This document shows, one piece after another, positions 9,050 through 17,293 of a DNA stretch of 64,000 nt (position 1 is the first letter of the stretch; every line of letters begins with the position of its first letter). The stretch spans positions 1 through 64,000 of the forward strand of contig JAAYAY010000311.1 of assembly GCA_012719125.1 (NCBI GenBank), written 5' to 3'. The notes under the pieces were generated by a model that saw nothing but the letters and a program-made list of their open reading frames with translations, did no database searches and was not told the origin of the DNA. Origin of the DNA: Planctomycetaceae bacterium (GTDB taxonomy: Bacteria; Planctomycetota; Planctomycetia; Pirellulales; Thermoguttaceae). The translations under genes and the position numbers were made by a program.

Positions 9050-9580
9050 ATGAACGCAACCGAGATAATCGACCGGTTGAAACAACGGTTTGGCGATCGG
9101 ATTCTGCGCTCCGATACGGATTGCCTCGACCCGTGGCTTGAGATCGCGGCGGACGGTCTGCACGAGATCTGCCGCTTCTTGCGCGACGATCCCGACATGC
9201 GGTTCGACTACCTCCACTGCGTTTCGGGCGTCGATTATGTGGAACCCGATCCGAAGAAGGCGAAGAAGACTGATTGGCAACCGCACCTCGAGTTGCTCTA
9301 CCACCTATCGAGCATGCAGCACCGGCATCGGATTGTGCTCCGGGTCGTGCTGCCCCGCTGGCGCGATGGCGTCCACGGCCGGCTGCCGGAGGTGAGTTCG
9401 GTTGCCGACCTTTGGCCGACGGCCAACTGGCACGAGCGGGAGGTCTACGATCTCTGCGGCGTCGCGTTTGCCGGCCACCCGGACCTGCGGAGGATTCTCT
9501 GCCCCGAGGACTGGGTGGGCCATCCCCTACGAAAAGACTACGAGACGCCGCAGGAATACCACGGAATTCGGGTGAAGTGA
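9050..9580 (+). CDS. nuoC: NADH-quinone oxidoreductase subunit C
   Basis: Peripheral-arm 30-kDa subunit. The signature near the C-terminus, TANWHEREVYDLCGVAFAGHPDLRRILCPEDWVGHPLRKDY, is the hallmark of NuoC. The N-terminal half has FDYLHCVSGVDY and LELLYHLSS strands. Normal length at 176 aa and not fused to NuoD. It is followed nine bases later by nuoD. In Complex I it packs against NuoD and NuoB, yet nuoB is not in this cluster. Confidence 0.95.
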   Translation: MNATEIIDRLKQRFGDRILRSDTDCLDPWLEIAADGLHEICRFLRDDPDMRFDYLHCVSGVDYVEPDPKKAKKTDWQPHLELLYHLSSMQHRHRIVLRVVLPRWRDGVHGRLPEVSSVADLWPTANWHEREVYDLCGVAFAGHPDLRRILCPEDWVGHPLRKDYETPQEYHGIRVK

Positions 9581-9589
9581 CAAGCGACA

Positions 9590-10798
9590 ATGCCGATGGA
9601 ACGAGTTGATCCCGAACTGGTCGAATTCGACGTCCGCACGGACGAGATGCTGATCAACATGGGCCCGCAGCACCCGAGCACGCACGGCGTGCTGCGCCTG
9701 GTGCTGCGCACCGACGGCGAGGTCGTCACCGACGTCGTTCCGCACATCGGCTATCTGCACCGTTGTGCCGAGAAGATCGGCGAGAAGATAAGTCCCCGGC
9801 AATGGATCCCTTATACAGACCGGATGGACTACCTGGCCGGGATGAACATGAATCTCGGCTGGGCGATGACCGTCGAGAAGCTGATGGACCTGGAGATACC
9901 GGATCGTGCCAGGCACGTGCGGGTGATGGTGTGCGAGTTGAACCGGATTGCCAGCCACCTGGTAGCCGCGGGAACTTACGGGCTCGACCTGGGGAGCTTC
10001 ACGCCCTTCCTGTATTGCTTCCGGGAGCGGGAGAAGATCCTCGACCTGTTTGAGGAGGTTTGCGGCGCCCGGTTGACCTACAGCTTCATCACCATGGGCG
10101 GCGTAACGGGCGACCTGCCTCCCGGCTGGCTCGACCGCTGCGAGCGGTTTCTGCGCGAGTTCGAGGAAGTGATCCCCGAGTTGCACGCCGTGCTGACGAG
10201 CAACGAGATCTTCGTTCGCCGGACCGCAGGCGTCGGCGTACTCACTCCGGAAACGGCGATCGCCTACGGATGCTCGGGACCGGTGCTCCGCGGCAGCGGT
10301 GTGAAGTGGGACCTGCGCCGCGACGGCGAGCCTCGCGTCACCCGGATGTACGAGGACTACGATTTCGAGATCATCGCCCAGCACGAGGGGAGTTATCCGC
10401 AGGATCGCGACGACTATCCACCCGTGCCGCCCGAGGCGGTATTGGGCGATTCCTGGCACCGCTTCTACGTCCGCATGATCGAGTGCGTTCAGTCGATTCG
10501 ATTGATTCGCCAGGCCATGGCGAAGTACCAGGGTTGCGACGGACCGATTGGCGAGCCGATCAAGCTGACCCAGAAGTTGCCTAAGGGGGAAGCGTACCTG
10601 GAAACCGAGGCTCCCAAAGGGCAGATGGGTTTCATGGTCGTGAGCGACGGTACGGCGATTCCCTGGCGAGTGCGAGCGAGGAGCAGTTGCTTCTGCAACC
10701 TCTCCGTCACCTCGGAGATTTGCCGAGGATGTCTGTTGGCAGACATTCCGGCAATCGTCGGCTCACTGGATATCGTGTTGGGAGAGATTGACCGTTGA
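9590..10798 (+). CDS. nuoD: NADH-quinone oxidoreductase subunit D
   Basis: 49-kDa quinone-binding subunit of the peripheral arm, related to the [NiFe]-hydrogenase large subunit. Quinone-site elements are intact: INMGPQHPSTHGVLRL near the start and HIGYLHRCAEKIGE. Further family blocks are YTDRMDYLAGMNMNLG, ELNRIASHLV, NEIFVRRTAGVG and the end block DIPAIVGSLDIVLGEIDR. 402 aa, normal. The first ATG at 9590 is followed by VDPELVEF. The stop TGA overlaps the nuoH ATG. Confidence 0.97.
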   Translation: MPMERVDPELVEFDVRTDEMLINMGPQHPSTHGVLRLVLRTDGEVVTDVVPHIGYLHRCAEKIGEKISPRQWIPYTDRMDYLAGMNMNLGWAMTVEKLMDLEIPDRARHVRVMVCELNRIASHLVAAGTYGLDLGSFTPFLYCFREREKILDLFEEVCGARLTYSFITMGGVTGDLPPGWLDRCERFLREFEEVIPELHAVLTSNEIFVRRTAGVGVLTPETAIAYGCSGPVLRGSGVKWDLRRDGEPRVTRMYEDYDFEIIAQHEGSYPQDRDDYPPVPPEAVLGDSWHRFYVRMIECVQSIRLIRQAMAKYQGCDGPIGEPIKLTQKLPKGEAYLETEAPKGQMGFMVVSDGTAIPWRVRARSSCFCNLSVTSEICRGCLLADIPAIVGSLDIVLGEIDR

Positions 10799-11964
10799 TG
10801 GCTGATTACCTGGTTCAATTCGGTTTGCCCGTCTGGCTGGCGTACGGCGGCGTGGCGCTGATGCAGTGCCTGATTCTGCTGACGATCATGATGTTTGCCG
10901 CGGCCACGTTCACCTGGATGGAGCGGAAGGTGTCGGGCCGGATTCAGGACCGGCTCGGTCCGACCCGGGTGGGAGGGCGCTTCGGCTGGCTTCAATCGCC
11001 GGCCGACGGAATCAAGCTGCTCTGCAAAGAGGATCTCATGCCGGCGCAGGCCGACAAAATCCTCTTCCGGCTGGCTCCCTACATCAGTTTCTGCGCGTCG
11101 TTCTGCGTGTTCCTGGCGTTGCCGTTCTCCAACGGTTGGGTTGCCCAGCAATTGAACGTGGCGGCCTTCTTCATTCTGGCGATCGCCGGTCTGGAGGTCT
11201 TCGGCGTCATCACGGCGGGCTACGCCTCCGCGTCGAAGTGGTCGCTCTACGGGGCCATGCGCGAGGCCGCCCAGGTGGTCAGCTACGAAGTGCCGTTCGG
11301 AATCTGCGTCCTGATCCCCGTGATGGTCGCGGGCACGCTCGACCTGGTTGCCATCGGGAACATGCAGCAGGGGTGGGGAATCAACTGGATGATCTTCCAC
11401 AGCCCGTTTATGTTCGTCACTTTCTTCATTTATCTGACGTGCGCCGTGGCAAGCACGAATCGAGCCCCCTTCGATCTGGCCGAAGCCGAGAGCGAATTGG
11501 TGGCCGGATTCCTGACCGAGTACTCCGGATTCCGCTGGAGCGTGTTCTTCATGGCTGAGTACGGCTCGATGACCGCCGTCAGCGGCCTGGCGGCGATCCT
11601 GTTCCTCGGCGGATGGCACGGCCCGATTCCCATTGCCGACTTGCTCGGATTGACGTACTCCAACCACGCGATCTTAGGTTGGTTCGGCGAACTGCTGGGG
11701 GCCTGCAATTTCCTGTTCAAGGCATTTCTCGGAGTGACGTTCATGATGTGGCTGCGGTGGACGCTGCCCCGGCTGCGAATCGATCAGGTGATGACCACCT
11801 GTTTGAAATACTGCATCCCGCTGGCCGCGGCCATGTTCGTCGGGGTGATGCTGTGGACCTACGCGCTACCGGGCGGGATTCTGCCGCGAAAGACTCCCAT
11901 GGCCGCCGTCGCCGAAGCACCGGCCTGGACGACCGTTGAGACGCCAGGAGGAGACCGGCCGTGA
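10798..11964 (+). CDS. nuoH: NADH-quinone oxidoreductase subunit H
   Basis: Membrane subunit at the junction with the peripheral arm, forming part of the quinone tunnel. Conserved motifs: TWMERKVSGRIQDRLGPTRVG, LQSPADGIKLLCKEDLMP, the glutamate loop EVFGVITAGYASASKWSL, EVPFG, and the segment NRAPFDLAEAESELVAGF. About eight hydrophobic segments. The ATG at 10798 (overlapping the nuoD stop as TGATG) is preferred over a TTG one codon earlier. The gene ends by overlapping nuoJ. nuoI, which normally comes next, is missing. Confidence 0.96.
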   Translation: MADYLVQFGLPVWLAYGGVALMQCLILLTIMMFAAATFTWMERKVSGRIQDRLGPTRVGGRFGWLQSPADGIKLLCKEDLMPAQADKILFRLAPYISFCASFCVFLALPFSNGWVAQQLNVAAFFILAIAGLEVFGVITAGYASASKWSLYGAMREAAQVVSYEVPFGICVLIPVMVAGTLDLVAIGNMQQGWGINWMIFHSPFMFVTFFIYLTCAVASTNRAPFDLAEAESELVAGFLTEYSGFRWSVFFMAEYGSMTAVSGLAAILFLGGWHGPIPIADLLGLTYSNHAILGWFGELLGACNFLFKAFLGVTFMMWLRWTLPRLRIDQVMTTCLKYCIPLAAAMFVGVMLWTYALPGGILPRKTPMAAVAEAPAWTTVETPGGDRP

Positions 11965-12584
11965 TCAACTGGCATACCCTGTTCTTCCTGCTGTTCGCCG
12001 TACCGACGTGCTTGTTTGCCGTGGCGGTGGTTGCATCCGCCAACGTGGTACGCATGGCCATGTGCCTGATCGCTTCGCTGGCTGCTGTGGCAGGCCTGTA
12101 TTTTCTGGCAGGGGCCGATTTCGTCGGCGCCATGCAACTGATGATCTACGTGGGCGGTACCCTGGTCCTGCTCGTGTTCGGTGTGATGTTGACCGTCCAG
12201 GGACCGTCCGTTTCGTTAAAGATCTCCTCGGCCAACTGGCTGATGGCGGGGCTAGCCGGCGGCGCCCTGCTGATCGTTCTGCTTTCGGCCGTGGTCGGCA
12301 TCGAGGCTTGGACTTCCAAGGCCGTCGCCGAGACCGCCCCCGCCGTGGAGGCCGGCCATACCGTCGCGCCCCTGGGAATGGGCCTCCTCGGAATCCGCGT
12401 CGATCAACTGAGCCAGCAGGACCCGACCTTGCGCCGCGGCATGTCGGGTTACCTGCTCCCCTTTGAAATCGTATCCGTCCACCTGCTGGTCGTTCTGATC
12501 GGCGCCGCCCACCTGGCGAGAGCAAAGCGGAGAAGGACCGCGAGTACCCCTGCAACCACCGCCCCCCTGAACCCTGAACCCTGA
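11961..12584 (+). CDS. nuoJ: NADH-quinone oxidoreductase subunit J
   Basis: Membrane subunit with five predicted helices. Recognised by the conserved third-helix block AGADFVGAMQLMIYVGGTLVLLVFGVML and the hydrophobic start FFLLFAVPTCLFAVAVVASANVV. The GTG start at 11961 overlaps the nuoH stop (GTGA). The C-terminus is extended and Ala/Pro/Thr-rich. The loop before the last helix (about residues 112-160) is longer than in simple homologues. It lies directly before nuoK, as in other nuo operons. Confidence 0.93.
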   Translation: MINWHTLFFLLFAVPTCLFAVAVVASANVVRMAMCLIASLAAVAGLYFLAGADFVGAMQLMIYVGGTLVLLVFGVMLTVQGPSVSLKISSANWLMAGLAGGALLIVLLSAVVGIEAWTSKAVAETAPAVEAGHTVAPLGMGLLGIRVDQLSQQDPTLRRGMSGYLLPFEIVSVHLLVVLIGAAHLARAKRRRTASTPATTAPLNPEP

Positions 12585-12589
12585 ACCCC

Positions 12590-12943
12590 ATGTCCTTTCT
12601 CAGTTTCCTCAGTCAACCCGTGAGTCTGTCGCACTACCTCATTGTGGGTGCGGTCCTGTTCGTATGCGGGATCGTGTGCATGGCCACGAAGCGGAATGCG
12701 ATCGGCGTATTGATGGGCGTCGAACTGGTGCTGAACGGGGCGGCCGTCAATTTCGTGGCCTTCTCCAGCCCTTTCCTGCGAGCCGATTCGCAGTTGTCTC
12801 TGGGGCTCGACGGGCATCTGATCACCTTGTTCATCATTGTGCTGGCGGCCGCCGAGGCGGCCGTCGCCTTGGCCATTGCGCTCTGTTACTACAACACCCA
12901 TGCCACGATCGACGTCGATGAAGGGGACGAGTTGAAAGGCTGA
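12590..12943 (+). CDS. nuoK: NADH-quinone oxidoreductase subunit K
   Basis: Small three-helix membrane subunit involved in proton translocation. It shows the family features SHYLIVGAVLFVCGIVCMATKRNAIGVLMGVELVLNGAAVNFVAF (with the key Glu of helix 2 in MGVELVLN) and FIIVLAAAEAAVALAIALCYY (key Glu of helix 3). 117 aa, slightly longer than the usual 100. The stop overlaps the nuoL start (TGATG). Confidence 0.96.
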   Translation: MSFLSFLSQPVSLSHYLIVGAVLFVCGIVCMATKRNAIGVLMGVELVLNGAAVNFVAFSSPFLRADSQLSLGLDGHLITLFIIVLAAAEAAVALAIALCYYNTHATIDVDEGDELKG

Positions 12944-15378
12944 TGGAACTCGCCACGTTGCTACCGCTGTTGCTTCTGCTCGCCTGGCTGCTGCCGCTGG
13001 CCTCGTTCACGCTGATCGTGTTTGCCGGTCCGCGTCTCGGCCGCGCCGGGCACAAGGCGGGGTACGTCGCCACCGGAGCGATCGGGATTTCGTTGTTTCT
13101 CTCGCTCCTCGCCTTGGCCTGCTGGCTGTGGCATCATCCGCTGACCCCCTCTCATCACGCCGAGACACATGCCGCCGCCTCGGACGATCCGGCCGACCCG
13201 ACACACGAGCGAAGCGAACACGAGCAAAGCGCGCCGCATACCGGTTCCACGGCCTCACCTCTCACCGGCGACTGGTACACGCTGGCCGAATTCGGATCGC
13301 TGAGGCTGACGATCGGCTACTACATCGACGCGTTGACCTTGGGCATGTTCGTCATGGTCTCATTGATTGCGACCTGCATCCACGTGTACTCCTTCGGCTA
13401 CATGCACGAGGAACTGGAAGACGTGACCGACCCGCTGGCCTCGCCGTCGAGCGGAAAGCCGCTGGTGCGGGCCGGCCGTTTCCACCGCTTCTTCCAGTAC
13501 ATGTCGTTGTTCTGCTTCAGCATGCTGGGCCTGGTCGTGGCCGGCAACGTCGCCATGGTGTTCGTCTTCTGGGAACTGGTCGGCATCTGCTCGTATTTGC
13601 TGATCGGCTTCTACATCGAACGCAAGTCGGCCTCGACGGCGGCCAACAAGGCGTTCATCGTCAACCGCGTCGGCGACTTCGGCATGATCGTCGGCCTGAT
13701 GATTCTGTTCGGCGCTCTGGGAACGTTTTCTTTCGGCGACGTCGCCCAGTCGGACGGTACCGTTCGCAAGGGGATCTTCAGCCAGGTCCGGCCGGCCGAG
13801 AACGAACACCAATTGATCGTGCCCGACGGCCTGATTCGAATGGCGGCAGCCAGCCAGATGAACTCGATCTACGCCTCGGTGCCCAGCAACGAGGAAGCCG
13901 AGGAGTTGATCGGCCGGCGCGTGGCGGAATTGCGGAAGGTCGGAACGGGTTACTGGCTGCTGGTTCTGGCGGGACTGGGGATCTTCTGCGGCTGCGTGGG
14001 CAAGAGCGCCCAGTTCCCCTTGCACGTGTGGCTGCCCGACGCGATGGAAGGTCCTACGCCGGTCAGCGCCTTGATCCACGCGGCGACGATGGTGGCCGCC
14101 GGCGTTTACCTGGTCGGCCGCTTCTATCCGGTGTTTGCTCCCGAAGTGCTGCTGACGATCGCCTGCGTGGGCTGCATCACGCTGTTCGTGGCGGCCACGA
14201 TCGCGATCACGGCCACGGACATCAAGCGGGTCCTGGCCTACTCGACGGTGAGCCAGTTGGGCTACATGATGTTTTCTCTGGGATTGGGCGGCTGGGCCGC
14301 GGGACTGTTTCACCTGTTCACCCACGCCTTCTTCAAAGCCCTCTTGTTCCTCTGCTCGGGCTCGGTGATCCATGCCTGCCACACCAACGAAATGCCCGAG
14401 ATGGGCGGGCTGCGCAAGAAGATGCCCTGGACCGCCTGGACCATGCTGGTCGGCTGCCTGGCCATCTCCGGTGCCGGGATTCCCGCGATGCTGGGAATGA
14501 AGGGATTCGGTCTGAGCGGCTACTACTCGAAGGATTCAATCCTGGCCCAGGCGTTCTCGGTCGCCAGTCAATCCCAGACTTACGGCTGGCTGTTCTATGT
14601 GGCGGCCGGCGGCGCGGCAATCACGGCGTTCTACATGTTCCGCCTGTGGTTCATGACGTTTGCCGGCAGCCCGCGGAACCAGCACGTGTACGACCACGCC
14701 CACGAGTCGCCGGCCTCGATGTATGTGCCCTTGGTGATTCTGGCGTTCTTTGCTGTGGTTGCCGGCTGGAAACTCCCTTCGCTCAACTTGCCCGATCTCC
14801 TGGAGCAGGCACGCCCCTTGGGCACGGCGGAAGGCATTTCCTTCGCCGGTGAGATCGCGCATCCGGAACTGCCGGCCGAGCATCGATCCCATGAGGAAAC
14901 GCTGCACCGCACGGTGTCGTGGATCGCCTTCGGCACGGCGCTGACCGGTTTTGCGATCGCCGTGTTGTTCTATCTGCTTCGTATCTTCAATCCGGAGACG
15001 GTGCGCAAGTGGCTCGCACCGCTTCACGCATTCCTTATCCACAAGTGGTTCTTCGACGAGCTTTACGAATATGCGTTCGTCAAGCCAACGCTTCTGCTAT
15101 CCCAAGTCGCCGCCGCGTTCGACCGCCTGGTGATCGACCGGCTGGCCGATGGTTCCGCCCGGTTCTGCGTCACCGTGGCCCGGCTCGACGACGTCATCGA
15201 TCGCTACGTGGTCGATTGGGCCGCCAACGGAATCGGACGCCTGACCTACCGGATCGGCCTGTGGCTGCGCCAGGTTCAGACCGGCCAGTTGCGTCAGTAC
15301 GTGGTGATGATCGCCGTCTCGACCGTTGCCTTGTTCCTGTTGATCGTCGTCTGCCGAAATCTGATGCTTTTTCAGTAA
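12943..15378 (+). CDS. nuoL: NADH-quinone oxidoreductase subunit L
   Basis: Antiporter-like proton-pumping subunit at the distal end of the membrane arm. Signatures: FVFWELVGICSYLLIGFYIERKSA, NKAFIVNRVGDFG, CGCVGKSAQFPLHVWLPDAMEGPTPVSALIHAATMVAAGVYLVGR and the FKALLFLCSGSVIHACH helix. At 811 aa it is longer than the usual 610-680. A His/Asp-rich hydrophilic loop follows helix 2 (about residues 68-108), and a loop of roughly 60 residues precedes the GKSAQ helix (about 266-330). The C-terminus has the long lateral-helix region. Coupled to nuoK by TGATG overlap; 109 bp separate it from nuoM. Confidence 0.97.
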   Translation: MELATLLPLLLLLAWLLPLASFTLIVFAGPRLGRAGHKAGYVATGAIGISLFLSLLALACWLWHHPLTPSHHAETHAAASDDPADPTHERSEHEQSAPHTGSTASPLTGDWYTLAEFGSLRLTIGYYIDALTLGMFVMVSLIATCIHVYSFGYMHEELEDVTDPLASPSSGKPLVRAGRFHRFFQYMSLFCFSMLGLVVAGNVAMVFVFWELVGICSYLLIGFYIERKSASTAANKAFIVNRVGDFGMIVGLMILFGALGTFSFGDVAQSDGTVRKGIFSQVRPAENEHQLIVPDGLIRMAAASQMNSIYASVPSNEEAEELIGRRVAELRKVGTGYWLLVLAGLGIFCGCVGKSAQFPLHVWLPDAMEGPTPVSALIHAATMVAAGVYLVGRFYPVFAPEVLLTIACVGCITLFVAATIAITATDIKRVLAYSTVSQLGYMMFSLGLGGWAAGLFHLFTHAFFKALLFLCSGSVIHACHTNEMPEMGGLRKKMPWTAWTMLVGCLAISGAGIPAMLGMKGFGLSGYYSKDSILAQAFSVASQSQTYGWLFYVAAGGAAITAFYMFRLWFMTFAGSPRNQHVYDHAHESPASMYVPLVILAFFAVVAGWKLPSLNLPDLLEQARPLGTAEGISFAGEIAHPELPAEHRSHEETLHRTVSWIAFGTALTGFAIAVLFYLLRIFNPETVRKWLAPLHAFLIHKWFFDELYEYAFVKPTLLLSQVAAAFDRLVIDRLADGSARFCVTVARLDDVIDRYVVDWAANGIGRLTYRIGLWLRQVQTGQLRQYVVMIAVSTVALFLLIVVCRNLMLFQ

Positions 15379-15487
15379 GGACCGAAGTCAAACAACTGTC
15401 GCAACAAAGGCTTTCACTCCGTAGGGCAGGTCTGTAACCTGTCCCGTCAAACTCGAAGCCGGCCCTGCGACAAGGGTTCACACGACC

Positions 15488-17293
15488 ATGACACTTACCA
15501 GTCCACCCATCCTCCTGAGCCTGATCGTCTTTCTCCCCGCCGTGGGGGCTTTGGTGATCGGTCTGTTGCCCAAAGGACGCGACGAGCTGTTCAAGCAGGT
15601 TGCCCTTGCGTTCACGCTCGTCGTGGCGGCCTTAACCCTGTACCTGGCCTTGCCGGGCCAACCGGGTGCGGGTGCAGACTCGGCGCGATTCCTGCTCGGG
15701 ACGGCTCAGATGCAGCACGCGTTCAGCATTCCCTGGATCGAATCGTTCAACATCTACTACGCGTTGGGAATCGACGGCATCAGCCTCCCGCTCATTCTGC
15801 TGACGTCTTTTCTGAGCGTGCTGGCGATGGGCGCCAGTTGGACGATCGACAAGCACGTCAAGGCCTACTGCATCCTCTTCCTGTTGCTGGAAACGGGTAT
15901 GCTGGGCGTGTTCATGGCCCTCGACTTCTTCCTGTTCTACGTGTTCTGGGAAGTCATGCTGCTGCCGATGTACTTTCTCATCGGCGTCTGGGGCGGACCG
16001 CGGCGCGAGTATGCCGCCATCAAGTTCTTTCTGTTCACCATGGCCGGCAGCGTGCTGATGCTGGTGGCCCTGCTCGCCTTGTACTTCAACAGCGACTTGA
16101 ACCAGTTGGGCCCGGCGCAACTGGCCGCTTCTCACCTGCATGAGACCGTGGTGGAGCGATACGATCCCAGCGGCACGGCCGAACCGCAGCATACGTTCAA
16201 TCTCCTGGCATTGGCCCATCAGGGCCAGTCGGAGAATTCGCCGTTCTCGCAGTTGCTGGTCGGGGGCAAATCGATCCAGTGGTGGGCGTTCCTCCTGCTG
16301 TTGATCGGGTTCCTGGTAAAGGTCCCCGCAGTGCCCGTGCACACCTGGCTGCCCGACGCCCACGTGGAGGCCCCTACGCCGATCTCCATGATCCTGGCCG
16401 GCGTGTTGCTCAAGATGGGCGGCTACGGCATCATTCGCATCTGCTACCCCGTCTGCCCCGATGCGGCCTACGAATTGGCCTGGCTGGTCTGCACGCTGGG
16501 CGTGATCAGCATGGTCTACGGGGCCTTCGCGGCCATGGCGCAGACCGACTTCAAGCGTCTCGTGGCCTACAGTTCGGTCTCCCACATGGGCTACGTGGTG
16601 CTCGGCCTCGGGGTCTGGTCCATCAGCGGCAGCACCGGCATGACCGGCGATTACTGGAAGATGGGCATGAACGGGGCCATGTTCCAGATGATCGCCCACG
16701 GCATCAGTTCGGCCGGCATGTTCTTCCTGGTCGGCGTGATCTACGAACGGGTCCATCACCGCAACCTCGACGATTTCGGCGGCCTGTTCGGCAGAATGCC
16801 GGTCTACACGGGCGTCTCCATGGGCATCTTCTTCGCGGCCCTGGGGCTGCCCGGTCTGTGCGGCTTCATTGGCGAGATCCTGGTGGTGCTCTCGGTGTGG
16901 AACTACAGCCAGGTGCTGGCGGTGATTTCGGCGTCGGTGATGATCCTCACCGCGGGCTACATCCTTTGGACCCTGCAGCGAGTCTACCTGGGGCCGGAGT
17001 ACAAGGGGCCCCACGGGGACGAGATCAGGCCGATCACGCAGCGCGAGCTGGCAATTGCTGCGCCGCTCCTGGCCTTTGCCATTATCCTGGGCGTGTATCC
17101 GAAGGCCGTTTTCAACTACATGGCGCCGAGCGTCAACAAACTCGTCGACGATCTGGGACAGGCCCGATACGGCAACGATTACAGCGGGGGCATCGAGAAA
17201 CAGACCGGGAGCGTTGAACGGATAGAGCCGGCCGAGAATGAACTGGCTCTGCGGGAGATCAGCCCGCACCGAGAGGAGGCTGGGCAACCGTGA
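15488..17293 (+). CDS. nuoM: NADH-quinone oxidoreductase subunit M
   Basis: Second antiporter-like proton-pumping subunit. Motifs: YYALGIDGISLPLILLTSFL, FFLFYVFWEVMLLPMYFLIG (key Glu), VKVPAVPVHTWLPDAHVEAPTPISMILAGVLLKMGGYG and DFKRLVAYSSVSHMGYVVLG. 601 aa against about 500 usually. Most of the difference is a hydrophilic insertion of about 60 residues before the first KxPxxPxHTWLPDAH helix. The upstream 109-bp spacer contains a small ACAGGTTACAGACCTG-like palindrome. The stop overlaps the nuoN GTG start. Confidence 0.97.
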   Translation: MTLTSPPILLSLIVFLPAVGALVIGLLPKGRDELFKQVALAFTLVVAALTLYLALPGQPGAGADSARFLLGTAQMQHAFSIPWIESFNIYYALGIDGISLPLILLTSFLSVLAMGASWTIDKHVKAYCILFLLLETGMLGVFMALDFFLFYVFWEVMLLPMYFLIGVWGGPRREYAAIKFFLFTMAGSVLMLVALLALYFNSDLNQLGPAQLAASHLHETVVERYDPSGTAEPQHTFNLLALAHQGQSENSPFSQLLVGGKSIQWWAFLLLLIGFLVKVPAVPVHTWLPDAHVEAPTPISMILAGVLLKMGGYGIIRICYPVCPDAAYELAWLVCTLGVISMVYGAFAAMAQTDFKRLVAYSSVSHMGYVVLGLGVWSISGSTGMTGDYWKMGMNGAMFQMIAHGISSAGMFFLVGVIYERVHHRNLDDFGGLFGRMPVYTGVSMGIFFAALGLPGLCGFIGEILVVLSVWNYSQVLAVISASVMILTAGYILWTLQRVYLGPEYKGPHGDEIRPITQRELAIAAPLLAFAIILGVYPKAVFNYMAPSVNKLVDDLGQARYGNDYSGGIEKQTGSVERIEPAENELALREISPHREEAGQP